The notes beneath the pieces are model-generated. The model did not search any database. It worked only from the letters and a program-made list of their open reading frames with translations, and was not told the origin of the DNA. 32,450 nt of DNA, from positions 1 to 32,450 of the forward strand of contig ONYZ01000044.1 of NCBI GenBank assembly GCA_900322175.1, written 5' to 3'. The position numbers and the translations under genes are program-made. Positions within the stretch are counted from its first letter, which is position 1. Each line of letters opens with the position of its first letter. Positions 1 to 5,963 of this stretch are shown piece by piece. The stretch comes from an uncultured Prevotella sp. (GTDB lineage Bacteria > Bacteroidota > Bacteroidia > Bacteroidales > Bacteroidaceae).

Positions 1-43
1 CAGAACCGCCATACTGTTCTTCCATGGTGGACTTGTCTTGCAT
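1..43 (-). CDS. Possible start of a further ORF running off the window
   Basis: An ATG at 43 on the - strand opens a frame reading MQDKSTMEEQYGGS to the window edge with no stop. It lies 34 nt downstream of the DUF262-like gene and on the same strand, so it could be the next gene of that operon. Only 14 codons are visible, no ribosome binding site is obvious, and no family can be assigned. Confidence 0.25.
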   Translation of the reverse strand, partial: MQDKSTMEEQYGGS

Positions 44-77
44 AGAGACAATCTAATGTTAAATTCGTTAAGTTAAC

Positions 78-1178
78 TCACACTAAATCCAGTAGAACCG
101 AAAAACTATATCGAAAAGGCCAACGCTTCCAACAAAAAGCAACATTACTCAATAATAAATAATTAAACAATGGTTCACCCCAGTTGTTATAATCATTTTT
201 TTCTTTATTGGGCATATAATTAGCTATTTTATCGATTTTTGAAATAATATCATTCCCTGCAACTATTGAGAAAACCTCCCTGTTTCCTCTTCTATGAACC
301 ACAACTCCTAACGCATGATACATAAGAGGATCATTGAACCACTCTAAAAGGCGATAATAAGCAGCACAAATAGATTTCCAAATAGTTTTGCGAGATTTGA
401 CTTTCAATAGTTCTTGAACTTGTGAAAGAAATGGGAATACCTCTTCTTCAACCTCACTATCTGTTGGTTTAATTCCGGCATATCTAAGCAAAATAGTCAT
501 TCGATCATTTTCTCTCCATGCATTTTTTGGTGTTATGAAAGAAAAAAAATCGTTATTATTGAGCATACGCTCCATCTCATCCCATTCTTTTGCCCTGGCA
601 TTTGTATAAATGGATGATTCGTCATCACTCAGTGTGAGCATTACACACTTTACCAATTCCGAATCTTTTACAGGTATTTTTCCACTATTAAGTTCATCAA
701 AGGTAGAAAGTTCTTTATCCTGACTAACTTCATAATAAAGGAATCTGCAACATTTTCTTAGTTTGTCGCAAAACATTAACCTTCTGGAAGACGATGACAT
801 TCCAAGTTTGTTCTCAATTATTGAGAGAGCATTATCCTTAAAATATCTATCCAATGCTTTATCAGCCTCTCGCGCATATGAAATATGGATGCTATTGTTA
901 GAGTCACCAAGAATAAGTTTTAATGTCGTTAATCGTTGTTGTCCATCCACAACATTAACTCTGTTGTTAACCTCATCCTTAGCTACAGCTAAAGCTTGCA
1001 GAAAATAAAAAGGATTATTTTCTGTTGGAGTAAATGCTTCTATATCATCAATAAGTTGATTCACTTGTTTGCTTTTCCACCGATATCCACGTTGGTAGTT
1101 CGGAATATAGAATTGCACATCTAGTGATTCAAAATCCTTAATAGATTTCAAAGAAATCTTTTGATCTGTTTGGCACAT
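78..1178 (-). CDS. DUF262 (GmrSD N-terminal-like) protein, short form
   Basis: This 366-aa protein has the two hallmarks of the DUF262 family: YQRGYRW at residues 28-34 and the ParB-like motif DGQQRLTTL at 78-86. DUF262 is the nucleotide-binding and hydrolysing half of GmrSD-type modification-dependent restriction systems and of several defence proteins. Full-length GmrSD-like proteins are usually about 550-700 aa and carry a C-terminal DUF1524/HNH nuclease region. None is visible here, and the protein ends abruptly after an FRYSFSVLLDLV tail. It is either a short DUF262-only protein or a gene that has lost its nuclease half. A RhuM-like leader fragment and a consensus promoter lie directly upstream. 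The family call is firm; activity and target are unknown. Confidence 0.7.
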   Translation of the reverse strand: MCQTDQKISLKSIKDFESLDVQFYIPNYQRGYRWKSKQVNQLIDDIEAFTPTENNPFYFLQALAVAKDEVNNRVNVVDGQQRLTTLKLILGDSNNSIHISYAREADKALDRYFKDNALSIIENKLGMSSSSRRLMFCDKLRKCCRFLYYEVSQDKELSTFDELNSGKIPVKDSELVKCVMLTLSDDESSIYTNARAKEWDEMERMLNNNDFFSFITPKNAWRENDRMTILLRYAGIKPTDSEVEEEVFPFLSQVQELLKVKSRKTIWKSICAAYYRLLEWFNDPLMYHALGVVVHRRGNREVFSIVAGNDIISKIDKIANYMPNKEKNDYNNWGEPLFNYLLLSNVAFCWKRWPFRYSFSVLLDLV

Positions 1179-1203
1179 TGTAAATTTATTAAAGTTAACT
1201 TTC

Positions 1204-1308
1204 TTACATTATTTTTCTTACAACACAAGCTTTCTCCTCCACACGGACATCAATCTGTGACTGTCTGTCCTCCGTCTGATAAATAACAATCTTCTGATCT
1301 TCTTTCAT
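1204..1308 (-). pseudogene. N-terminal remnant of a RhuM-family gene
   Basis: A 34-codon frame begins MKEDQKIVIYQTEDRQSQID. This closely resembles the start of RhuM-family proteins, which open with an 'IVIYQTEDGQTQIDVRL' type segment before a conserved WLTQ helix-turn-helix part. The likeness ends after about 22 residues and the frame stops at a TAA, so only the leader of the gene survives. It sits between a good promoter (1328-1362) and the DUF262 gene. A deletion therefore seems to have joined the RhuM promoter and start to an unrelated downstream gene. The family match is from recall of the conserved N-terminus. Confidence 0.5.
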
Positions 1309-1327
1309 ACTTTACTTTTTTTAAATG

Positions 1328-1362
1328 CAAAGATACTACTTTTTATTGATATAGTATGCAAA
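1328..1362 (-). promoter_or_regulatory. Bacteroidota-type promoter for the RhuM-remnant/DUF262 unit
   Basis: On the - strand a TATCTTTG box lies at 1335-1328 and a TTTG box at 1362-1359, with a 23-nt spacer. This fits the Bacteroidota primary sigma consensus TTTG-N17-23-TAnnTTTG. The RhuM-like ATG follows about 20 nt downstream of the -7 box. Confidence 0.5.
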
Positions 1363-1403
1363 AGCCACAAATTATTACATCCTAAACTATAATATTTCAA
1401 AAT

Positions 1404-1565
1404 CTATAGCTGCAAGCTCAAGCACCCTGTGCGTACACCTGTAGAGCGGTCTTCTGGCAGATCCAATTCCTTCAAAAAGTCTCCAAGACGAAGATTCCTT
1501 TCCACGCCCACAAGGATGTAGCCACCTCCGAGGTTGTCAAAGTCGTTAGCAAACGCACAGATACT
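1404..1565 (-). pseudogene. AlbA_2-domain regulator remnant with internal deletion
   Basis: The - strand reads SICAFANDFDNLGGGYILVG, the conserved core of the Schlafen AlbA_2 DNA-binding domain found at the N-terminus of many bacterial ATP-dependent regulator-like proteins. It runs directly into RLGDFLKELDLPEDRSTG, a segment normally found some 200-300 residues later in the same family. There is no start codon and the frame ends at TAG (1404-1406). A large in-frame internal deletion is the simplest reading. The gene is not functional. The rest of 1309-1650 shows no further gene. Confidence 0.55.
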
Positions 1566-1650
1566 GTGATAAATGTTACTTCTTCAACGTTTCAAGCTTG
1601 CCGGTCTGACGACACGTTAACATTGGCACGATTGACATGGGCTGTAAGGT

Positions 1651-2036
1651 TTAGTATAAGAATCCGAAGACCCAGAGTGGAATCTTCCTCATAAAGGCGG
1701 ATTCGATATTATCAGCTGCTACATAGGCGTTCTCTTGACCGGCCACCTGGCTGAACCCTTTCTCTTGGCCGCCTACCTCGATTACAATATTGCCATCAAT
1801 ACGGAAGTCGCCCTTCTTGTAGCCTGCGTATTCTACTTTGTGTCCAGCTGATGCCAACTGAGCTTTTACTTGTCGGGTATAACCTACATCTAAACTCCGA
1901 TATTTGGTAAGTTCTACGTCGATGGTGTAATTGACCGTGTTTTCCAATTTGTCGTAATACTCCTGCTTCTCCTAAAAATAGAAAGGATAATACCCAAATT
2001 GACGGTAACGCACAAAATGCTCCGAAAAAACATACA
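1651..2036 (-). pseudogene. C-terminal remnant of a DUF4143-type AAA ATPase, amber-interrupted
   Basis: The - strand frame reads EHFVRYRQFGYYPFYF, then TAG, then EKQEYYDKLENTVNYTID and on to KIPLWVFGFLY. The GYYPF segment and the IPLWxFGFLY ending are typical of the C-terminal half of archaeal/bacterial AAA ATPases with a DUF4143 domain. The TAG at about 1972-1974 interrupts an otherwise continuous frame. A 98-residue ORF can start again at the ATG at 1947. The N-terminal ATPase half, with Walker A and B, is absent; the DNA further upstream is taken up by the 52-aa/GNAT operon on the opposite strand. A near-identical C-terminal segment occurs at 30605-30778. Confidence 0.65.
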
Positions 2037-2050
2037 ATTTTCGTGTATTA

Positions 2051-2082
2051 TTTGGAGGCTTGGAAGAAAAATCGTAATTTTG
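2051..2082 (+). promoter_or_regulatory. Consensus promoter for the 52-aa/GNAT operon
   Basis: TTTG at 2051-2054 and TAATTTTG at 2075-2082 are separated by 20 nt, matching the Bacteroidota consensus. A strong ribosome binding site (AAAAGGAG, 2096-2103) lies ahead of the ATG at 2114. Confidence 0.6.
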
Positions 2083-2113
2083 CAACGAATTTAATAGAAA
2101 AGGAGTTAAGAGT

Positions 2114-2272
2114 ATGGCAACACCAATCAGACCAATACCTGTAGTAACAGGTGACGATGCAGTTCGTTTTGTGGAAGCTGCTGAGGCAGCAGAACGCAAT
2201 GCGCACACTGTGGAATTGGAAATGTCGCGCGAGGACTTCGATAAGATTATGTCAACAGCACAGCTCTACTAA
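2114..2272 (+). CDS. 52-aa protein, candidate antitoxin of a GNAT toxin pair
   Basis: The frame begins MATPIRPIPVVTGDDAVRFV and ends STAQLY, 52 residues in all. AAAAGGAG about 10 nt upstream supports the start, and a consensus promoter lies just before it. The stop is 3 nt before the GNAT acetyltransferase start, so the two genes are almost certainly co-translated. Small proteins in this position before a GNAT enzyme are typical of TacA/TacT-type toxin-antitoxin modules, where the first gene neutralises and represses. This one does not look like the usual DUF1778 ribbon-helix-helix antitoxin; it has an acidic, helix-prone C-terminal half. The antitoxin role is inferred from gene order. Confidence 0.7.
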   Translation: MATPIRPIPVVTGDDAVRFVEAAEAAERNAHTVELEMSREDFDKIMSTAQLY

Positions 2273-2275
2273 ACA

Positions 2276-2866
2276 ATGGGATTCCTTGCCGACAAATGTA
2301 CATTCAGACTGCTTACACGTGAACTAATTGCAACGTGTAAGCCGTTTTCTTGTGGGTATGACGATCTCGACGAATATTTTCTGAAAGACTCACCATTATG
2401 GGCCGACCAGATGTATGGCAAGACTTATTGTTTTGTGCTGAAAGATGACCCGCAGACAATAGTCTGTGCTTTCTCATTGTCGAACGATACTATCCGCGTT
2501 GACCTGCTACCTAACTCTCAAAAGAAAAAGTTTCTGAAAGAAATCCCCAAGGAAAAGCGAATGCGCAGATACCCTGCCGTGCTGATCGGCAGGCTTGGCG
2601 TTGACATTCAGTTCGCAAACAATGGCATAGGTACAGAACTGATGCAGATTCTGAAGTTCTGGTTTGTAGAGCCTGACAACAAGGCCGCAGTTCGCTACTT
2701 GGCTGTGGATGCACTCAATAATTCCCGTACGCTGAACTACTACAAAAAGAACGGATTCGTCTATCTGTTTAAGGACGAGGAACAGGAGGCTGTCAGTTCA
2801 AGAATGAACTTACCATTAAAAACACGATACATGTACTTCGACTTGATTGAAGTAATAAGGAAATAA
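2276..2866 (+). CDS. GNAT-family N-acetyltransferase, TacT-like candidate toxin
   Basis: This 196-aa protein has the GNAT acetyl-CoA-binding motif around residues 106-121 (GRLGVDIQFANNGIGTEL, with Q112 and the N-G-I-G turn). A conserved tyrosine pair, YYKKNGF, lies at 155-161. The N-terminal FSCGYDDLDEYF segment (24-35) resembles the start of TacT-type toxins, which acetylate aminoacyl-tRNAs and block translation. Its partner is the 52-aa gene 3 nt upstream. It is somewhat longer than TacT (about 160 aa), with an extra basic stretch around residues 80-98. It could also be an ordinary GNAT enzyme; the small upstream gene favours the toxin reading. Confidence 0.75.
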   Translation: MGFLADKCTFRLLTRELIATCKPFSCGYDDLDEYFLKDSPLWADQMYGKTYCFVLKDDPQTIVCAFSLSNDTIRVDLLPNSQKKKFLKEIPKEKRMRRYPAVLIGRLGVDIQFANNGIGTELMQILKFWFVEPDNKAAVRYLAVDALNNSRTLNYYKKNGFVYLFKDEEQEAVSSRMNLPLKTRYMYFDLIEVIRK

Positions 2867-2979
2867 CTGCCTTATTGCTTGCAATACTGCAATGAATTTC
2901 TATAGAAGGGCGTAGCTCGATGGAGGATGAGCAGATAGTCCTACAAACATAATACGACATTAGATTTAAATAGTTAACG

Positions 2980-3009
2980 CCCCCTGCTTCAGACTAGCGA
3001 AGCAGGGGG
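2980..3009 (-). terminator. GC-rich hairpin after the 351-aa gene
   Basis: CCCCCTGCTTC (2980-2990) and GAAGCAGGGGG (2999-3009) form an 11-bp perfect stem with an 8-nt loop, 6 nt beyond the stop codon of the - strand gene. There is no clear U-run. The same stem core recurs at 5277-5311. Confidence 0.55.
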
Positions 3010-3015
3010 GCGTAC

Positions 3016-4071
3016 TTAATGGGATTTTACGTAATCCAGTACCCAGTCCAGATAGGGCATTTCTTCTGTCTTGCCCAAGTAGGTGGCGTAGCTATTGATC
3101 TTTATCTTGATGTCGTGACACTTGCTGATGGCGCGAGCCAGTTCGGGGTTGCTACAGCCGAACACACCAGCCTTTACCAGTGGGCCTGCCACTAGGGCCG
3201 GTATCTTGTTGCGCTTCCTGCTATTGCTCCAGTCCACGATAATGCTCTTGCCCTTCTCCGATGCCAACAGGTCGTCGACAAACTTATCCAGCCACTGGTC
3301 GGTGTATTTCTGCCTGTCGGTTATCAGGTCGGTCACATCAGAGCTCTTCAGAATCTTCTTAATTTTTAATCCTAGAGCAAAGTCGTTGGGGTCCTTGGAC
3401 TGCGGGCGATACTTGTTGACGATGGCCTTCAACTTGGGATTCTGCGCCACCATATCCTTGTTTATCAGGTCGAGCGTAGTCTCTAACTCGAAGATAGCTT
3501 TCTTATCATCCATAGAGAACTGTCCCATGTGTTCGATGGCGTATGGGCCGAACATAGTACGGTCGATTAGTATTATGTCTTGTTCGATAATCAGATGTCT
3601 CTTCAACTTGGCCATCTCTTCTTTAATGGCATCGTTCCAATCTACCTTGCTCGACAGGAAGGGTATGATTCTATCATCGCGCACATCTTCTACTTCTTGT
3701 ACACGCGTAGTTGTATCGTACCTCATAACATCACTCTTAAGCGCTTTGATAATAGCATCGGCACGGATGTATTTCAAACCAACAACGTTTACCTTTCTTA
3801 TTTTTCTCTTCTTTTCCTGATAGTTGCTGAATACGCTTGGATCGGTGAATATAGGACTAATCTCGTTATACAATTTCACGGGATCTATCTGTCCACCCGA
3901 GTTTAATGCCATTTGGGTGGCCTTAGCAATGCTGAGTATCTCGGCCATACTAGCCTGAAACATATTCAGCATTTCAGGATTGACACTAGAAACAAGGTTC
4001 TGGAATTTCTCCAGTACGTCAGTCAGTTGGGCATATAGCTCATCGAGACTTAAATCACATTCTTTAGTCAT
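3016..4071 (-). CDS. Uncharacterised 351-aa protein
   Basis: I do not recognise this family. The protein is soluble, with no signal peptide or membrane segment, and is rich in lysine and aspartate. Its N-terminal 70 residues are helical in character (SLDELYAQLTDVLEKF). A highly charged middle section follows (KKRKIRKVNVV at about 88-98). The C-terminal part contains KGKSIIVDWSNSRKRNKIPA, followed by a small helical region. No nucleotide-binding or catalytic signature is evident. It is a single-gene unit with its own consensus promoter and a hairpin right after the stop, and it lies between a toxin-antitoxin-like pair and a mobile module. That setting suggests accessory cargo, but no function can be given. 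Confidence 0.75.
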   Translation of the reverse strand: MTKECDLSLDELYAQLTDVLEKFQNLVSSVNPEMLNMFQASMAEILSIAKATQMALNSGGQIDPVKLYNEISPIFTDPSVFSNYQEKKRKIRKVNVVGLKYIRADAIIKALKSDVMRYDTTTRVQEVEDVRDDRIIPFLSSKVDWNDAIKEEMAKLKRHLIIEQDIILIDRTMFGPYAIEHMGQFSMDDKKAIFELETTLDLINKDMVAQNPKLKAIVNKYRPQSKDPNDFALGLKIKKILKSSDVTDLITDRQKYTDQWLDKFVDDLLASEKGKSIIVDWSNSRKRNKIPALVAGPLVKAGVFGCSNPELARAISKCHDIKIKINSYATYLGKTEEMPYLDWVLDYVKSH

Positions 4072-4117
4072 TCTCTTTGATTTTTTTTTATATTTACTTA
4101 ATTAAATTTTTCGAGCG

Positions 4118-4149
4118 CAAAGATACTAAATTTATACCAATCACGCAAA
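4118..4149 (-). promoter_or_regulatory. Consensus promoter of the 351-aa gene
   Basis: On the - strand TATCTTTG (4125-4118) and TTTG (4149-4146) are exactly 20 nt apart. The start codon at 4071 lies about 45 nt downstream across an AT-rich leader. Confidence 0.65.
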
Positions 4150-4166
4150 TATTTGAGACAAAAAAT

Positions 4167-4351
4167 CTATTCAACTATTCATTTATTCACATAGACAGGA
4201 AGATTTATGCTCAAAACCAGCTATAGAGTGATGTAGTAGTATATTAATACTATATTATATATTATATTATAATATAATATATAATACAAAACTCTTGTCA
4301 AGGAAAACTCAAAACCTTCCTGTCTATGTGAATAAATGAATAGATGAATAA
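4167..4351. repeat. Nested palindromic element (MITE-like)
   Basis: A perfect 28-bp inverted repeat has arms at 4175-4202 and 4316-4343, extending outward with a few mismatches to about 4167 and 4351. In its centre is a second, perfect palindrome made only of A and T (4253-4269 and 4270-4286, 17-bp arms, no loop). No coding frame is visible inside. A further 26-bp copy of the left arm (4167-4192) recurs in direct orientation at 31026-31051. It could be a miniature mobile element, a dispersed intergenic repeat, or a structural site such as an origin for the downstream replication-type module. Confidence 0.7.
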
Positions 4352-4493
4352 TTCGCCCCGATTCGCCCCAGAACGGAAACGTAACTTCCGTGACTCAAAA
4401 GCACAACTTCTGACCGCCAAAAGTTACGCTTCTTCGCCCATATAACTATAATGATAAAATTTTATATTTTACCATAAAATAATTGCCTAAATA

Positions 4494-4525
4494 TTTGGTA
4501 GTTTCAGAAAAAAGTTGTACCTTTG
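4494..4525 (+). promoter_or_regulatory. Consensus promoter for the HU-like gene
   Basis: TTTG (4494-4497) and TACCTTTG (4518-4525) are 20 nt apart. The sequence after it (TACTCGCAAT) nearly matches that after the 5481 promoter (CACTCGCAAT), so the two belong to one promoter type. A leader of roughly 90 nt precedes the ATG at 4621. Confidence 0.65.
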
Positions 4526-4620
4526 TACTCGCAATAAAGAAGCAGTGAAAGCACACGCACGGGAAGCGGCTGCCCGATGTAGCCAGTCGCACTTAAGTCT
4601 AATTAATACACATATCATTT

Positions 4621-5124
4621 ATGGCAAAGGTATTTTATCTGTTGAAACAGAACAAGGTGAAGAACTCTAAGGTCAACGGCAAGTGGTTTGCCCGTCAGAA
4701 GACCATCGAGACCTTGAACACCCGCAAGTTGGCAAACCACATCAGCGAGCACGGCTCTGTCTACACCCCCGACGTGGTGTTTGGAGTGCTCGAGAAGTTC
4801 CGCAGCTGTCTGCTCGAGATGCTGCTCAATTCTAAGCGCGTTAAGATCGACGGTCTGGGCATCTTCTTCACTACCCTCGAAAACACTGAGGGCGGTGCCG
4901 AGAGCAAGGACAAGTTTCTGCCTCAGAAGAATCTGAAGGGTCTCCACATCCGATTCCTGCCCGATTCTACCACCGAGACCGACATCTCTAGTCGCGAGTT
5001 CATCAAGAAGGCTGAGTTTGTAAATGCCGAGACCTTCGCCGGCTCGCTAGAGGACGAGTCAGGCAGCGGAAGCCAGAGTGGCGGCGGAAGCACCGGTGGC
5101 AGCGGTGGCATCAGCACCGACTAA
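4621..5124 (+). CDS. HU-like DNA-binding protein with Gly/Ser-rich tail
   Basis: Residues 1-125 match the Bacteroidota HU-like family that accompanies mobile elements. The segment KNSKVNGKWFARQKTIETLN is followed by the helical region LANHISEHGSVYTPDVVFGV and by a GLGIFFTTLE strand. Such proteins bend DNA and act as architectural partners. The final 25 residues are low complexity (GSGSQSGGGSTGGSGG), probably disordered. The 167-aa length is longer than classical HU (about 90 aa) but normal for this subfamily. It is the first gene of the HU/smalltalk pair of the VapE-type module and has its own promoter. HU family is confident; its precise role is inferred. Confidence 0.85.
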   Translation: MAKVFYLLKQNKVKNSKVNGKWFARQKTIETLNTRKLANHISEHGSVYTPDVVFGVLEKFRSCLLEMLLNSKRVKIDGLGIFFTTLENTEGGAESKDKFLPQKNLKGLHIRFLPDSTTETDISSREFIKKAEFVNAETFAGSLEDESGSGSQSGGGSTGGSGGISTD

Positions 5125-5162
5125 GTTTTTGGCAACATTATTAACCTTAAATTTAATGCACT

Positions 5163-5264
5163 ATGAGTAAGAAAGAGACACTAAAGTTTATCGTACAGAT
5201 CATTGCATCTGTGGCATCGGCCATCCTGACTGCACTGGGAGCCGCCAGTTGCGTAGGCGCCTAG
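5163..5264 (+). CDS. Smalltalk-type small peptide
   Basis: A 33-aa frame begins MSKKETLKFIVQIIASVASA and ends CVGA before TAG. It has a short basic N-terminus and one hydrophobic helix. This matches the tiny 'smalltalk' proteins that regularly follow HU-like genes in Bacteroidota VapE-type mobile modules. It lies 38 nt after the HU-like stop and just before a GC-rich hairpin. The function of the family is not known to me; a membrane-associated peptide is likely from composition. Confidence 0.75.
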   Translation: MSKKETLKFIVQIIASVASAILTALGAASCVGA

Positions 5265-5276
5265 CCAATTAAGTCC

Positions 5277-5311
5277 CCCCCCCTGCTTCGCTAATCCGAA
5301 AGCAGGGGGGG
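5277..5311 (+). terminator. GC-rich hairpin after smalltalk gene
   Basis: CCCCCCCTGCTT (5277-5288) pairs with AAGCAGGGGGGG (5300-5311) over a loop of about 11 nt. The stem shares the CCCCCTGCTTC/GAAGCAGGGGG core with the hairpin at 2980-3009. No T-run follows directly, so it may be a processing stem or a weak terminator. Confidence 0.5.
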
Positions 5312-5345
5312 CTCCAATTAACCGCATGCCAATTCAGTCCAATTG

Positions 5346-5377
5346 GCTTCTCCCGACTTGGGGGAAGCTATTTTTTT
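5346..5377 (+). terminator. Strong intrinsic terminator
   Basis: A 9-bp stem (5346-5354 with 5360-5368, one G-U pair) has the 5-nt loop GACTT and is followed by TA and seven T residues (5371-5377). It is a classic rho-independent terminator closing the HU/smalltalk transcript. Confidence 0.75.
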
Positions 5378-5423
5378 GATTTTTCTGATACTGCGATAAA
5401 CACTGGCATTTCTGCGTGATTCG

Positions 5424-5488
5424 GAGTCCAACCAACTGGCTGCTGCTAAAAAAAGATTTGGCAGTTGGATAATTGGACTCTACTTTTG
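5424..5488 (+). promoter_or_regulatory. Promoter within an operator-like inverted repeat
   Basis: The boxes TTTG (5457-5460) and TACTTTTG (5481-5488) are 20 nt apart. The spacer is itself the right arm of a two-part inverted repeat: GAGTCCAA (5424-5431) pairs with TTGGACTC (5473-5480), and CCAACTG (5432-5438) pairs with CAGTTGG (5462-5468). A protein bound to the palindrome, or a cruciform, would cover the promoter, so repression of the replication-type operon downstream is likely. The rest of 5265-5583 holds only the two terminator hairpins. Confidence 0.55.
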
Positions 5489-5583
5489 CACTCGCAATCC
5501 AGTTGCAAGTGTTCTTTGCTTATTGATACAATATAGACCTACGGATGATACAGATTTTTTCTTATAACCAATTTTATACTTAT

Positions 5584-5682
5584 ATGAAACAGAATCATTC
5601 ATTTTCAATGGCGATGGATGCACAACGCATCACATCGCGCGAAATCGCAGAAGTTACAGGCAAACCTCACAATGCGAAATGA
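5584..5682 (+). CDS. Small HTH-like peptide, possibly truncated Rha-type regulator
   Basis: The 32-aa frame starts MKQNHSFSMAMDAQRITSRE and ends GKPHNAK. The ITSREIAEVTGKPHNA segment resembles the N-terminal helix-turn-helix of phage Rha-type proteins, which normally continues with a 'VLRDI' stretch. Here it stops instead. The TGA overlaps the next start codon (ATGA at 5679-5682), so translation of the next gene is probably coupled to it. It may be a real short peptide or the stump of a longer regulator. Confidence 0.45.
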   Translation: MKQNHSFSMAMDAQRITSREIAEVTGKPHNAK

Positions 5683-5963
5683 CACTAGAGTATTTAGAAA
5701 TCATCGAAGACATGAAGAAGCTGAAAAAGCAACGCCGAAAGCAGGTGGCCGCCGTGCCACCTACCCCACCCGACGGCAAGATGCTACTGAACAGGCAGCA
5801 CCTGAAGATTTTATTTGAACAGACCTCACGCCTCGTAACCATCTATCAAAAGTTCGAGGTAAACACTCTCAAGGAATTACGACAGAGACTGTATCAACAA
5901 ACAAGTGAGATAGACAAATGTTTAGTTATCAACAACAACTTACTGACTCGAGAACGCGACTGA
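5679..5963 (+). CDS. Hypothetical 94-aa charged protein
   Basis: The frame begins MTLEYLEIIEDMKKLKKQRR and has a strongly basic N-terminal third, a proline-rich link (PPTPPDG) and a helical C-terminal half. It starts at an ATGA overlap with the preceding peptide and its 3' end overlaps the VapE-like start by 46 nt. Such dense overlap is typical of phage- or plasmid-type operons. I do not recognise the family; a coiled-coil helper or DNA-binding accessory protein is possible. Confidence 0.55.
   Translation: MTLEYLEIIEDMKKLKKQRRKQVAAVPPTPPDGKMLLNRQHLKILFEQTSRLVTIYQKFEVNTLKELRQRLYQQTSEIDKCLVINNNLLTRERD

Noticed and set aside
2901-2984. tRNA-like 5' part (GGGCGTAGCTC with a GAGC partner and ACGCCC about 70 nt later)
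   Set aside because: The D-arm-like stem and acceptor-like ends pair partly, but no anticodon stem or T-arm can be drawn, so it is not a tRNA gene.
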